Shown here: in pieces, positions 41,059 to 49,481 of the stretch
Layout: each line of letters begins with the position of its first letter
Numbering within the stretch: the stretch's first letter is position 1
Assembly: GCA_964535315.1 (NCBI GenBank)
Contig: CAZHTS010000008.1
Span: forward strand, 26,169-90,168
Direction: 5' to 3'
Source: CAZHTS01 sp964535315
GTDB taxonomy: Bacteria; Chloroflexota; Anaerolineae; Anaerolineales; Anaerolineaceae
Length of the DNA stretch: 64,000 nt
Program-made: the position numbers and the translations under genes
The notes under the pieces: model-generated
Seen by the model: the letters and a program-made list of their open reading frames with translations, nothing else
Told to the model about the DNA's origin: nothing
The model's database searches: none

Positions 41059-42150
41059 CTAATTCAACCAGGTAATTTCTCCGGTGCTACTGACGTCGTA
41101 GCCTTCGATCTTGGACAATGCCTCACGCGCAGTTGGGCTTCCCAACCAGTTCACCAGACTCTGGATGGGTTTTTTCTCCAGGCTACTTTGAGGGATGATC
41201 AGGTCGTAGCGCTCGCGGGTCAAGGGGATGAAATGCAGTGCATGATCCAGGGCGCTGGCCTGTAAGCCGATGCCGGCATTGGCCTGCCCCTCGGCGATGG
41301 CGCGCGCCACCTCGGAGTGGGTCGATTTTTCGTTATCGTAGCCGGTGATTTGATGGGCGTCGATCCCCTGTTTGTGAAGTGCGGCGTCTAGCCAGACGCG
41401 CGTGCCGGAACCGGGCTGGCGATTTACAAATCGTACGCCGGGCTGCGTCAGGTCTTGCAGGCTTTGGATATTCAGCGGGTTGCTGCGTGGCAGGATCAGA
41501 CCGATGATACGATAGGCCACCGTTACCAATGCAATCTTTTGATTGGGGAAGAGGTGCTCTGCAAAGGGGACGTTATACGCGTCCTGATTGGGGTCCCATA
41601 AATGGCTACCGGCGATGTCACATTCGCCTTCTGCCAGCTTCATCAAACCGGCCAGGCTGCCGTTCACGCGCATGTCAAACTTGTAGCCTGGGGCAATTTG
41701 CCCAAAGTGATTGGTGATCCAGGCGATCCCCAGATCGTGGCTTCCGGAGAAGCGGACGATTTGTTCGTTCGAGGTGTCCGGTAGTTGTTCTACCACGCGC
41801 CAGCGTTCCATGGCCATTTCTACAGCCTGTTGGATTTCTGGCAGGCCATAGCCCGAGGTGATCACTTCTAACAGGAAAGCCTCGGCGCGGTGAATGAGGG
41901 TGGCCCGTCGCAAAATGATGTTATCTTCTGTAACGGCCTCTCCAGCCACCTGCGTACCGCTACCAATGCGGCTGACCACCAGACCCTGGTTTGCCAGTTC
42001 CCGGTAGGCACGCTGAATCGTGCCGGTGGTACATTTCCACTGTTTGGTGAATTCGCGGACAGTAGGCAGTCGGTCACCGGGCTTGATCTGTCCGGTGAGA
42101 ATCTGCTGGCGAATATGTTCAATGATTTGTTTGTAGACGGGTTCGGCCAT
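41059..42150 (-). CDS. GntR-type regulator with periplasmic-binding-protein-like domain
   Basis: This is a 363-residue regulator. Residues 1-70 form a GntR winged helix (YKQIIEHIRQQIL, DRLPTVREF, TGTIQRAYREL). Residues 90-363 form a PBP_like domain (SGSHDLGIAW, AGSHLWDP, RQPGSGTRVWLD, GQANAGIGLQA), the type that binds oxyanions such as molybdate or tungstate in ModA/TupA relatives and is fused to DNA-binding domains. It faces the mop locus tail to tail. A Mo/W-responsive control of mop is a reasonable inference. AGGTGG fixes the start at 42150; the longer frame to 42183 lacks a site. Confidence 0.85.
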   Translation of the reverse strand: MAEPVYKQIIEHIRQQILTGQIKPGDRLPTVREFTKQWKCTTGTIQRAYRELANQGLVVSRIGSGTQVAGEAVTEDNIILRRATLIHRAEAFLLEVITSGYGLPEIQQAVEMAMERWRVVEQLPDTSNEQIVRFSGSHDLGIAWITNHFGQIAPGYKFDMRVNGSLAGLMKLAEGECDIAGSHLWDPNQDAYNVPFAEHLFPNQKIALVTVAYRIIGLILPRSNPLNIQSLQDLTQPGVRFVNRQPGSGTRVWLDAALHKQGIDAHQITGYDNEKSTHSEVARAIAEGQANAGIGLQASALDHALHFIPLTRERYDLIIPQSSLEKKPIQSLVNWLGSPTAREALSKIEGYDVSSTGEITWLN

Positions 42151-42185
42151 ATTGTTCCACCTATATTGAGAGAATTGTTTCACAT

Positions 42186-42214
42186 AGTATAGCGCTTGTG
42201 ATAAACAGGATCAA
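42186..42214 (-). promoter_or_regulatory. Predicted promoter of the GntR-PBP regulator
   Basis: Minus strand: TTGATC (42209-42214), 17 bases and TATACT (42186-42191). The start site would be about 30 bases before the ATG. GTTTATCACA in the spacer and TGTGAAAC after the -10 box form an imperfect inverted repeat that could be a self-regulatory site. Confidence 0.55.
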
Positions 42215-42294
42215 GCTTTTTTGCTTGTTGCGATGGAATTGCAAGATTTCTGCAACTTTTCTTTGAGTGCTTCGAATGACCGGCTGCCGGGCTT

Positions 42295-42323
42295 TTGAGC
42301 GAAACGAAAAAATCCAGTATAAT
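42295..42323 (+). promoter_or_regulatory. Predicted promoter of the alpha-oxoamine synthase gene
   Basis: TTGAGC (42295-42300), 17 bases and TATAAT (42318-42323). The leader to ATG 42453 is about 123 bases. The rest of the 302-base divergent region (42151-42452) holds this and the opposing regulator promoter and nothing else I can identify. Confidence 0.6.
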
Positions 42324-42452
42324 GCTTACGGGTGGGGATCAGTAGTTTGTACTCTTTTATTCGCCTGCCAGAGACGATCGTCACGGGCAGGCAAATCCTT
42401 ACCCAAACATCGTTTCATTTCCTCCCCAATTTATTGAAAGGACAGGTCGATC

Positions 42453-43631
42453 ATGGATATTTTTGCGAAGTGTTCTCAATTTACGGCGGCAAGAGAAGCC
42501 GTAAAACAGGGGATGTATCCTTATTTCATCCCCTTGACCGAGACGGAGGGGACCGAGGTCATCTATAAGGGTCACCGCATGATTATGTGCGGCTCGAACA
42601 ATTATTTGGGGTTGACCACCCATCCCAAAGTGCGCGAGGCCGCGATGGAGGCTATTCGTCGTTACGGCACCAGTTGTACCGGTTCGCGATTTTTAAATGG
42701 AACCCTGGAAATGCACGAACAGCTTGAGCATGAACTGGCCGAGTGGGTGGACCGTGAGGCTGCGCTTGTCTTTTCTACAGGGATGCAGGCTAATCTGGGG
42801 GCGGTCAGCTCGTTGGTCGGGCGAGAAGATTACGTCATCCTGGATAAAGACGATCATGCCAGCATCGTAGATGGGGCGCGTTTGAGCTATGGTAAGTTGG
42901 AGCGTTTCCGCCATAATGATATCGAGCACCTGGAGCGTGTAATGAAGTGCCTGCCTGAGGCGGCCGGCAAGTTGATTGTGGTTGATGGCCTGTTCAGCAT
43001 GGAGGGCGACCTTGCAAAATTGCCCGAGATCATTGAAGTGGCCCGGCGCTACCAGGCGCGCGTGATGGTGGATGACGCTCACGGTATGGGGGTGTTGGGC
43101 GGCGGACGTGGCACGGCGGTTGAATTGGGGGTGGGCAAGGAGGTGGACCTGGTAATGTCCACGTTTAGCAAGTCGTTTGCGTCGCTGGGCGGCTTTATTG
43201 CCGGCGATGACGATGTGGTGCATTACATCAAGCATTTTGCCCGCTCGCTGATCTTCAGCGCCAGTATCCCACCGGCCAATGCGGCGGCGGCATTGATGGC
43301 GCTGCGAATCATGCGCGAAGAACCGGAACGAATTGCGCGCGTCAATCAAATTGCCGAGCGGATGCGCGACGGTTTTCATTCATTGGGTTTTGATACCGGC
43401 AACTCGGTGACGCCGGTTATCCCGATCATCATTGGCGATGACGAGCGCACCTTTATGACCTGGAAGCTGCTGTTTGAAGCCGGTGTGTTTGTCAACCCTG
43501 TCATTTCGCCTGCCACTCCGCCTGGGCGGCAGTTGTTGCGCACCAGTTATATGGCAACGCATAGCGACGATCAACTCGATCGTGTGTTGGAGATTTTTGG
43601 TCGGATCGGCAAGCAAGTTGGGCTGATTTGA
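42453..43631 (+). CDS. PLP-dependent alpha-oxoamine synthase (SPT/KBL/BioF family)
   Basis: This 392-residue enzyme condenses an amino acid with an acyl-CoA with loss of CO2. PLP residues: His in DDHASIVDGARLS, Asp-His in VDDAHGMGVLG, and Schiff-base Lys in STFSKSFASLGGF. GSNNYLGL and GSRFLNGT are family marks. The C-terminal VFVNPVISPATPP and MATHSDDQLD, and the HFARSLIFSASIPP stretch, look more like bacterial serine palmitoyltransferase than BioF. 2-Amino-3-ketobutyrate CoA ligase (KBL) remains possible. It stands alone with its own promoter and terminator. Confidence 0.85.
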   Translation: MDIFAKCSQFTAAREAVKQGMYPYFIPLTETEGTEVIYKGHRMIMCGSNNYLGLTTHPKVREAAMEAIRRYGTSCTGSRFLNGTLEMHEQLEHELAEWVDREAALVFSTGMQANLGAVSSLVGREDYVILDKDDHASIVDGARLSYGKLERFRHNDIEHLERVMKCLPEAAGKLIVVDGLFSMEGDLAKLPEIIEVARRYQARVMVDDAHGMGVLGGGRGTAVELGVGKEVDLVMSTFSKSFASLGGFIAGDDDVVHYIKHFARSLIFSASIPPANAAAALMALRIMREEPERIARVNQIAERMRDGFHSLGFDTGNSVTPVIPIIIGDDERTFMTWKLLFEAGVFVNPVISPATPPGRQLLRTSYMATHSDDQLDRVLEIFGRIGKQVGLI

Positions 43632-43654
43632 TTTTGTAACAGGCGGTGAACGAA

Positions 43655-43694
43655 AAGGGTGTTTCTGCCTGTTGTATTGGACAGAAACACCCTT
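43655..43694 (-). terminator. Terminator between the oxoamine synthase and gyaR-like genes
   Basis: AAGGGTGTTTCTG (43655-43667) pairs with CAGAAACACCCTT (43682-43694), 13 bp. In the minus direction TTTTCG follows, so it best terminates the dehydrogenase gene; it may work in both directions. Confidence 0.8.
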
Positions 43695-43720
43695 ATTGGT
43701 TGAGGGTAATCGAAAGTGCT

Positions 43721-44701
43721 TCAGCCCTCGTAGATCTGCGGGTTGGCGCAATAGGGGATGCGTTCTCCCTGTAACATGGCCAGAATGTTATCCACGGTCA
43801 TGTGCGCCATGCGCAGCCGGGTGGCAGTGCTGGCGCTGGCGATGTGAGGGGTGATGATCACATTTTCAAATTGTAACAACGGGCTTTGACCGATGGGTTC
43901 AGGCACGGTAACATCCAGGGCCGCTCCGGCGATTTTGCCTTCCTGCAGCGCCCATAGCAGCGCGTCCTGATCCACGATAGCACCGCGAGCGGTGTTGATC
44001 AGATAAGCGCCGGGCTTCATCTGCTCAAATTGGGCCTTGGCCATCATATGTTGCGTCTGGCGTGAGAGGTAGGTGTGGATGGTTACGTAGTCGGACTGGG
44101 CCAGCAGGGTTTCCAGAGAGACGTAGGTCGCCCCCAGCGCCTGTTCGGCCTCGGGCAACGGTTTAATATCGTGATACAGAATGCGCATATTAAACCCACC
44201 TGCCCGGCGCGCCACGGCCTGTCCAATGCGGCCGAAGCCGATGATACCGAGTGTGGCGCCGTGGATATCTTTTCCGGTCAGGACAGACGGGCCCCAGGGG
44301 CGCCAGACGCCGCGGCGTACTTCGTTGTTGGCCTCTACAATGCGTCTGGAGACCGTCATGAGCAGGGCCCAGGTAAAATCGGCGGTGGTTTCGGTGAGCA
44401 CACCGGGCGTATGTCCTACCGGCAGGCCGCGCTGGGTAGCGGCGGCGATGTCGATATTGTCAAAGCCTACCGCCATCTGGGCAATGCCTTTGAAGTTTGG
44501 CCCGGTGGCCTGGATGACCGCGGCGTCAATGGGGTCGGTGAGCAGCGTGAAAAGCGCATCTACGCGGCTGGCTTTATCAGCCAGTATCTGATGTGGGGGA
44601 GGTGTCTGCTCGGGCCAGACCTCTACGTTGGCGATGGCCGTAAGGCGAGCCAGCGCCTCGGGCGCTACCGCACGACTGACAAAAACCTGGGGATGGGACA
44701 T
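43721..44701 (-). CDS. D-2-hydroxyacid dehydrogenase (glyoxylate/hydroxypyruvate reductase type)
   Basis: This 326-residue NAD(P)-dependent enzyme reduces 2-ketoacids such as glyoxylate or hydroxypyruvate. The nucleotide loop is GIIGFGRIGQAVARR. Catalytic residues are Arg in NTARG, Glu in VTVPEP and His in TPHIASAS. AVGFDNID and GHTPGVLTETTADF are typical of the GyaR/GHRB branch. AAGGAG precedes ATG. The start is 21 bases after the htpG stop, so it probably belongs to the same transcript. The true substrate is undecided. Confidence 0.88.
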   Translation of the reverse strand: MSHPQVFVSRAVAPEALARLTAIANVEVWPEQTPPPHQILADKASRVDALFTLLTDPIDAAVIQATGPNFKGIAQMAVGFDNIDIAAATQRGLPVGHTPGVLTETTADFTWALLMTVSRRIVEANNEVRRGVWRPWGPSVLTGKDIHGATLGIIGFGRIGQAVARRAGGFNMRILYHDIKPLPEAEQALGATYVSLETLLAQSDYVTIHTYLSRQTQHMMAKAQFEQMKPGAYLINTARGAIVDQDALLWALQEGKIAGAALDVTVPEPIGQSPLLQFENVIITPHIASASTATRLRMAHMTVDNILAMLQGERIPYCANPQIYEG

Positions 44702-44722
44702 ACGGGTCTCCTTAGCGGGCCG

Positions 44723-46597
44723 TTATTCGAGCGCCGCCTGCATCAATTTTTGGATACGTGCGATCATGCTGGCCGGGTTGGGATGGATACCTTCGATTAA
44801 CAAGGCGTCTTCGTATACTTGTTCAATGATCAATTCCTGCAAGGCATGATCTTCGGGCAGAGACGCCAGACGGCGGAGGATGGCGTGCTGGGGGTTGATT
44901 TCCAGGACTTTCTCGGGCGCCTCGTTTTCCCGATTCAATAGTCGATAAACCCGTTGGATTTCCGGGTTGGGGCTGCCTTCTTTATCCACCAGGCGGGCCG
45001 GCGATTCGATCAGCCGGTCTGTGGTGCGCACATCACTGACTCGATCGCCCAGTCTGGTTTTAAAACGTGCTACCAGCAGGGCCTGATCTTCGCTGGAGAT
45101 GGCGGGAGCCTGGTCGGTGGAGGTCTCTTCAGTTGCGGACGGGCGAGGAATGTCCTCGGTGGCCACGTTGCCCAGCGGGTGATCCTGATATTGGGTCAGG
45201 CGCAAGAGGACAAACGAATCCATCGGATCGGTGAAGAGCAGCACGTCGTAGCCTTGTTGCCTGACCAGTTCGAGATGTGGGCTGTGGAGGATGGCGCGTT
45301 CATCTTCGCCAAGAATGTAATAGATCTTGTTTTGCCCATCTTTCATGTTGTGTACGTATTCTTCCAGGCCGATCCAGCACTCAGGAGCGTTCAGGCTGTG
45401 GAAACGCAGCAGGGGGAGCAGATTTTCGTATTGTTCGGCGTCGGTGGCAACCCCTTCCTTGATGAAGCGCCCGAAAGTTTCCCAAAGCTGCTCGTACGTT
45501 TCTGCTTTTTGGGCGGCTACGTTTTTGAGGTGGTCGATCGTTTTTGCGGTCAATAGTTTTTTCAATTGGGCCATGACGCGCGTGGACTGGATGGACTCGC
45601 GCGACACATTGAGCGGCAGGTCTTCCGAATCGACCACGCCCTGGAGAAAACGCAGATAATCTGGGAGCAGTTCCTGGCAGTATTCCTGGATCAGCACCTT
45701 GCGGGCATATAATTTGAGGCCTTCCTTGTTGCGCAGAGATAGAAAACTGCGCTCGCTGCTGGCCGGAACGTACAGCAGGGCATACATTTGTACGGGGGCA
45801 TCGATCGCCAGGTGAAGATAGGTCAGAGGAGTTTCAGGTTCAAGCGTAAGCTGTTTGTAAAAATCGTGATATTGCTGTTCTTCTATCTGACGGGGCATCT
45901 GGCGCCAGATGGCTTCGCGACGATTGGCCTGTTGGGCTTCTGTGCCAAGATAAATTGGATACGGGATGAAATCGGAGTGCTTCTGGATGATCTGGCGCAG
46001 GCGATGTTCCTGCGCAAATTCGCTGGCGTCGCTCTTGAGTGTGAGGGTGATCGTCGTGCCGCGCTCGGCTTGGTCGCCGGGTTCGATGGTGAAGGTGTTT
46101 GCGCCGGTCGACGTCCAGATCGCGGCCTGTGCATCGGGCCGGTAGGAACGTGAGACGACGGTGATCGATTCTGCCACCATAAAGGCTGAATAGAAGCCCA
46201 CCCCAAACTGGCCGATGATATCGGACAGGCGGGTTTCACCCTGTTGCGCTGCTTCCAGGAAGGCACGGGCGCCCGAATGGGCGATGGTGCCCAGGTTTTC
46301 CGCCAGCTCTTCGGCGGTCATGCCAAGCCCGGTATCACGGATAGTCAGCGTATTTTTTTCGGCGTCTGCGCTGATCCATATGGCTAATTCTACTTCCGGG
46401 TCGACGATATCGCGCTGGGTGAGCATCTCAAAATTCATGCGGGTCAGGGCATCCGATGCATTGGAAACCAGCTCACGCAGGAAAACCTCTCGCTCGGTGT
46501 AGAGCGAATGAATGAGAATATCTAATAGCTGGCGAGTTTCTGCTTTAAATGGGATCGGTTGTCCTGGGTTTGAATGGGGTAAGATCTGTTCGGACAT
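44723..46597 (-). CDS. htpG: Chaperone HtpG (bacterial Hsp90)
   Basis: This is a 624-residue ATP-dependent chaperone. The GHKL nucleotide site is complete: ELVSNASDAL, IRDTGLGM, IAHSGARAF and QFGVGFYSAF. The middle domain has the catalytic-loop Arg region (VDSEDLPLNVSRESIQ). The C-terminal dimerisation part ends in MIARIQKLMQAAL. An upstream GTG overlaps the GAGGTG binding site, so the ATG is preferred. No CIRCE element is visible upstream. gyaR-like gene follows in the same direction. Confidence 0.95.
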   Translation of the reverse strand: MSEQILPHSNPGQPIPFKAETRQLLDILIHSLYTEREVFLRELVSNASDALTRMNFEMLTQRDIVDPEVELAIWISADAEKNTLTIRDTGLGMTAEELAENLGTIAHSGARAFLEAAQQGETRLSDIIGQFGVGFYSAFMVAESITVVSRSYRPDAQAAIWTSTGANTFTIEPGDQAERGTTITLTLKSDASEFAQEHRLRQIIQKHSDFIPYPIYLGTEAQQANRREAIWRQMPRQIEEQQYHDFYKQLTLEPETPLTYLHLAIDAPVQMYALLYVPASSERSFLSLRNKEGLKLYARKVLIQEYCQELLPDYLRFLQGVVDSEDLPLNVSRESIQSTRVMAQLKKLLTAKTIDHLKNVAAQKAETYEQLWETFGRFIKEGVATDAEQYENLLPLLRFHSLNAPECWIGLEEYVHNMKDGQNKIYYILGEDERAILHSPHLELVRQQGYDVLLFTDPMDSFVLLRLTQYQDHPLGNVATEDIPRPSATEETSTDQAPAISSEDQALLVARFKTRLGDRVSDVRTTDRLIESPARLVDKEGSPNPEIQRVYRLLNRENEAPEKVLEINPQHAILRRLASLPEDHALQELIIEQVYEDALLIEGIHPNPASMIARIQKLMQAALE

Positions 46598-46694
46598 AAG
46601 CACCTCAAGAGAATTTGATATGTGAGCACCAGAATATTTTTATGATACTACCGAATAATAAAAATTACATAAAACCTGGTACCGACCAAATGCT

Positions 46695-46722
46695 TTGTAG
46701 GTTCGCGCGAGGGTTGTATAAT
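46695..46722 (+). promoter_or_regulatory. Predicted promoter of the small peptide / YeiH operon
   Basis: TTGTAG (46695-46700), 16 bases and TATAAT (46717-46722). The start near 46729 gives a 28-base leader to ATG 46757, which carries AAAGGAGG. Confidence 0.65.
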
Positions 46723-46756
46723 AAAACAAACTTTCCTGATTCAAAGGAGGAATGGG

Positions 46757-46903
46757 ATGAAAAACAAGTCTCAAACCAAACCCAGTTCGAGTGGTGGGTG
46801 GTTGAAAAATGAAGATTGGTTGGCGGTGCTTATTTCCTTTGCGCTGATTTTGCTTTCCGTCATTGGCGTTTTGGGTAAGAACGGCATTCCTATTAAATTT
46901 TAG
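46757..46903 (+). CDS. 48-residue single-helix membrane peptide preceding YeiH
   Basis: A small gene that standard length cutoffs miss. The start ATG has AAAGGAGG six bases before it and its own promoter. The peptide begins MKNKSQTKPSSSGGWLKNED, continues through a hydrophobic helix (WLAVLISFALILLSVIGVL) and ends GKNGIPIKF. WLKNEDWLAV resembles the N-terminal helix that some YeiH-type transporters carry in the same chain, and the transporter begins 21 bases downstream. It is probably a detached subunit or helix of that transporter. Confidence 0.75.
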   Translation: MKNKSQTKPSSSGGWLKNEDWLAVLISFALILLSVIGVLGKNGIPIKF

Positions 46904-46924
46904 TCGTTTGGGAGGGCGGGGAAC

Positions 46925-48007
46925 ATGAGCAAAAAACAGGTCTCTTCAAAAGAAAATCCCATTCTGTGGGGGATTGTGGGTGGGGCAATTGTTCTGGCGT
47001 TAGCCATTCTGGCGTGGTGGATTACCAGCCTGGTATATCAGGCCAAGCTGCCGTTGGGTATTCCCGGCAAGGCGCTGGAATATCCGCTGTGGGCCGCTCT
47101 ACTTGGCCTGCTGGGCAACTTTATCCTGTGGCGGGTCGGATGGCGCCAGAAGATTAAGCCGGGTGTGCGCACCGAACTATTCCTGAAAATTGGTCTGGTA
47201 CTGTTGGGCGCCGGGATTAATCTATCCTTGCTGGTCAATGCCGCCGGTGGGGCAGTGGTGCAGACATTGGTGTTGATGCCCAGCGTCTTTTTCTTCTGCT
47301 GGTGGCTGGCCGGCAAGTTCGGCCTGGATGACAAACTGCGGGCCGTCATGTCGACCGCTGTGTCGGTATGCGGCGTTTCGGCGGCCATTGCCGCGGCAGG
47401 CTCGGTGATGGCCAAGAAAGAGCACGTCACGTATATTACCACCCTGGTCATTCTGGTGGCCCTGCCGTTGATGGTGATTTCTCCTTTGCTGGCTCAGGCA
47501 TTGGGTTTGACGGATGCGGTTGCCGGCGCCTGGTTTGGCGGAAACATCGACACCACGGCTGCCGTGGTGGGTGCAGGCACGATTTACGGCCCAAAGGCAC
47601 AAGAGATTGCATCGATTGTTAAATCGACCCAGAATACCCTGATTGGCGTGGTGGCGTTCCTGCTGGCGTTGTATTATGCTGCTCGTGACCCGTCTGTCAA
47701 AGGTAAACCCAGCCCGCGCCTGATTTGGGAACGCTTCCCTAAGTTTGTGTTGGGTTTTGTGGTTGCCTCGGTGTTATATACTCTGGGTTGGATTGACGGC
47801 GGCAAGGGCAGTGCGATTGAGGCGTTAAAGAATTGGGCTTTTACCCTGGCTTTTGTATGTATGGGGTTGGATCTGTCGTTGGCGGAATTCCGCAAGATGG
47901 GTTGGAAGCCTTTCTTGCTGTTCTTGCTCGTGACGGTATTTAATACTTTGCTGGCATTGGGTCTGGCGTTTGTGATTTTTACTTATCTGTTCCCCATCGC
48001 CGGCTGA
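46925..48007 (+). CDS. YeiH/UPF0324-family putative sulfate (sulfonate) exporter
   Basis: This is a 360-residue membrane protein with about ten helices. The family signature is visible: LLGAGINLSLL, VSVCGVSAAIAA, and AWFGGNIDTTAAVVGAGTIYG, followed by IVKSTQNTLIG. Family members are annotated as sulfate exporters; direct evidence is limited. The preceding 48-residue gene is on the same transcript. GGGAGGGCGGGG lies before ATG. The metallophosphoesterase gene begins 25 bases after its stop. Confidence 0.88.
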   Translation: MSKKQVSSKENPILWGIVGGAIVLALAILAWWITSLVYQAKLPLGIPGKALEYPLWAALLGLLGNFILWRVGWRQKIKPGVRTELFLKIGLVLLGAGINLSLLVNAAGGAVVQTLVLMPSVFFFCWWLAGKFGLDDKLRAVMSTAVSVCGVSAAIAAAGSVMAKKEHVTYITTLVILVALPLMVISPLLAQALGLTDAVAGAWFGGNIDTTAAVVGAGTIYGPKAQEIASIVKSTQNTLIGVVAFLLALYYAARDPSVKGKPSPRLIWERFPKFVLGFVVASVLYTLGWIDGGKGSAIEALKNWAFTLAFVCMGLDLSLAEFRKMGWKPFLLFLLVTVFNTLLALGLAFVIFTYLFPIAG

Positions 48008-48032
48008 AAGGATCTTACAGGGTTTTTGCGGT

Positions 48033-48854
48033 TTGCGTCTGAGTAGAATATCTTTCTCGCTGTTCGCCGGCATTTTTCTGCTGGGAGTCTATACGGTTTT
48101 GCTTGAACCCTTGTGGGTTGAGGTAACAACGACGTCTATCCCCGTGGATAATCTCCCTCGGGTTTTTGACGGTTATCGCATCGTGCATCTGAGCGATTGG
48201 CATGTGGATGGTGTCTCCAGCGGCGCTTATTTACAACGCGTTGTCAGCCTGACCAATCAACAGGATGCTGATCTGGTCGTGATTAGCGGAGATTTTCTTT
48301 CCCGTTCTTCTGAACCGTATCGCGCCGAGATGATCCAACGGTTGAGCGAATTGCGCGCCCGCGACGGTGTGGTCGTCGTTTTGGGCAATCATGATCATTG
48401 GGTCGACGTAGAATTTATCCGTTCTGTCCTGGCGGAGAGTGCAGTGCGTGAACTGCGCAACGATGTGTTGGTGATTGACCGGCAGGGGGCAAGCCTTGCG
48501 GTTGCAGGCCTGGACGATTACTATGATGGTGAGAGCAACATGAGCTCGGTCATGGAAAAATTGCCCGTGAATGTTCCGGCCATCCTGTTGATCCACGAAC
48601 CCGATTACGCCGATTGGAGCGCTTTGACCGGGCGCTTTTTCTTACAGCTTTCCGGGCACACCCACGGCGGGCAGGTAAATGTTCCCTATTGGGGGGCGTT
48701 GGTGTTGCCCGAGCACGGCAAAAAGTATTGGGCGGGGCTGTATCGTGTCAATGATATGTGGGTATATACGACCCGGGGGATCGGCATGAGCCCACCGCAG
48801 GTTCGTTTTAACTGCCGGCCCGAGATCAGTGTGCTGACTTTGCAGAGCCGTTAA
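48033..48854 (+). CDS. Membrane-anchored metallophosphoesterase (YkuE-like)
   Basis: This is a 273-residue protein with an N-terminal anchor helix (about 5-25) and a calcineurin-like phosphoesterase domain. Metal motifs: LSDWHVDG, ISGDFLSR, GNHDHWVD, LIHEPD and SGHTHGGQ. The GHTHGGQVNVPYWG ending is typical of the YkuE/YaeI group that acts on lipid-linked phosphates such as UDP-2,3-diacylglucosamine or related compounds. The start is TTG with no clear binding site, so its initiation may be coupled or weak. It is probably co-transcribed with the transporter upstream. Confidence 0.85.
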   Translation: MRLSRISFSLFAGIFLLGVYTVLLEPLWVEVTTTSIPVDNLPRVFDGYRIVHLSDWHVDGVSSGAYLQRVVSLTNQQDADLVVISGDFLSRSSEPYRAEMIQRLSELRARDGVVVVLGNHDHWVDVEFIRSVLAESAVRELRNDVLVIDRQGASLAVAGLDDYYDGESNMSSVMEKLPVNVPAILLIHEPDYADWSALTGRFFLQLSGHTHGGQVNVPYWGALVLPEHGKKYWAGLYRVNDMWVYTTRGIGMSPPQVRFNCRPEISVLTLQSR

Positions 48855-48859
48855 AGTAA

Positions 48860-48885
48860 CTACCGGGTGAGACCTCACCCGGTAG
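48860..48885. terminator. Terminator between convergent genes
   Basis: CTACCGGGTGA (48860-48870) and TCACCCGGTAG (48875-48885) form an 11-bp stem with a GACC loop; CTGCTTTTA follows on the plus strand. Confidence 0.75.
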
Positions 48886-48891
48886 CTGCTT

Positions 48892-49446
48892 TTAGACTGC
48901 ACGATTGGCGAAACTACACGCCGCCTGGCGAACCTGTATATATGGGACGTGCATGACGCTCAATGCCGGCATGATGGGACTGCTGATATCTGCGTCGTAG
49001 AGGGCGGTGTAGCTTTCGCGGGTTACTTCCAGGAAACGGGCCAGATCGGTGCGGGTTGACAGGCGCAACTTACCGTCAATACGGAAGGAGCCAAACAGAA
49101 CGGTGACCTCATCCATCTTGCGATTGGGCTCGCTCGGGTCGTAGTCCAGAGGGTCTTTGGCAGGGGGGATCAGGTGATAGGCCAGGATTTGTGAGGTCAT
49201 CAGATGTAATTCAGGGAATGCCAGCGATTTGGGCGTTCCGCCTGCGGTAGCGATCAACGTGCGCGCATTGTACAGGCAAACGTTGTCTGGCGCCGAATTG
49301 GTGCGCAGCCAGGTACTGGGGCGGATGACTTCTTTGACAACGACTTCGCCCCAGGATACACCGGAGATTGTGTACGTCATGATGTTGGCGACTTTTTCGT
49401 CCGGGCCGACGGCATATTGATAGGGTTTCATCTGGTCTTCAGCCAT
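48892..49446 (-). CDS. Conserved protein of unknown function
   Basis: This is a 184-residue soluble protein without recognised motifs. Features: VSWGEVVVKEVIRPSTWLRT, a PPAKDPLDYDPSEPNRKMDE stretch and LFGSFRIDGKLRLSTRTDLA. The pattern of a short beta-rich start, an acidic loop and a second beta region fits a small PilZ-like or OB-like domain duplicated, but I cannot support either. GGAGGAAG precedes ATG. It shares its strand with the upstream epimerase-type gene, 35 bases away. Confidence 0.6.
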   Translation of the reverse strand: MAEDQMKPYQYAVGPDEKVANIMTYTISGVSWGEVVVKEVIRPSTWLRTNSAPDNVCLYNARTLIATAGGTPKSLAFPELHLMTSQILAYHLIPPAKDPLDYDPSEPNRKMDEVTVLFGSFRIDGKLRLSTRTDLARFLEVTRESYTALYDADISSPIMPALSVMHVPYIQVRQAACSFANRAV

Positions 49447-49481
49447 GATCTTCCTCCAGGTGCAGCAGTGTAATTACTTTA

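Noticed and set aside
46600..46720. A CIRCE heat-shock element before htpG
   Set aside because: No TTAGCACTC-type inverted repeat is visible in the upstream region.
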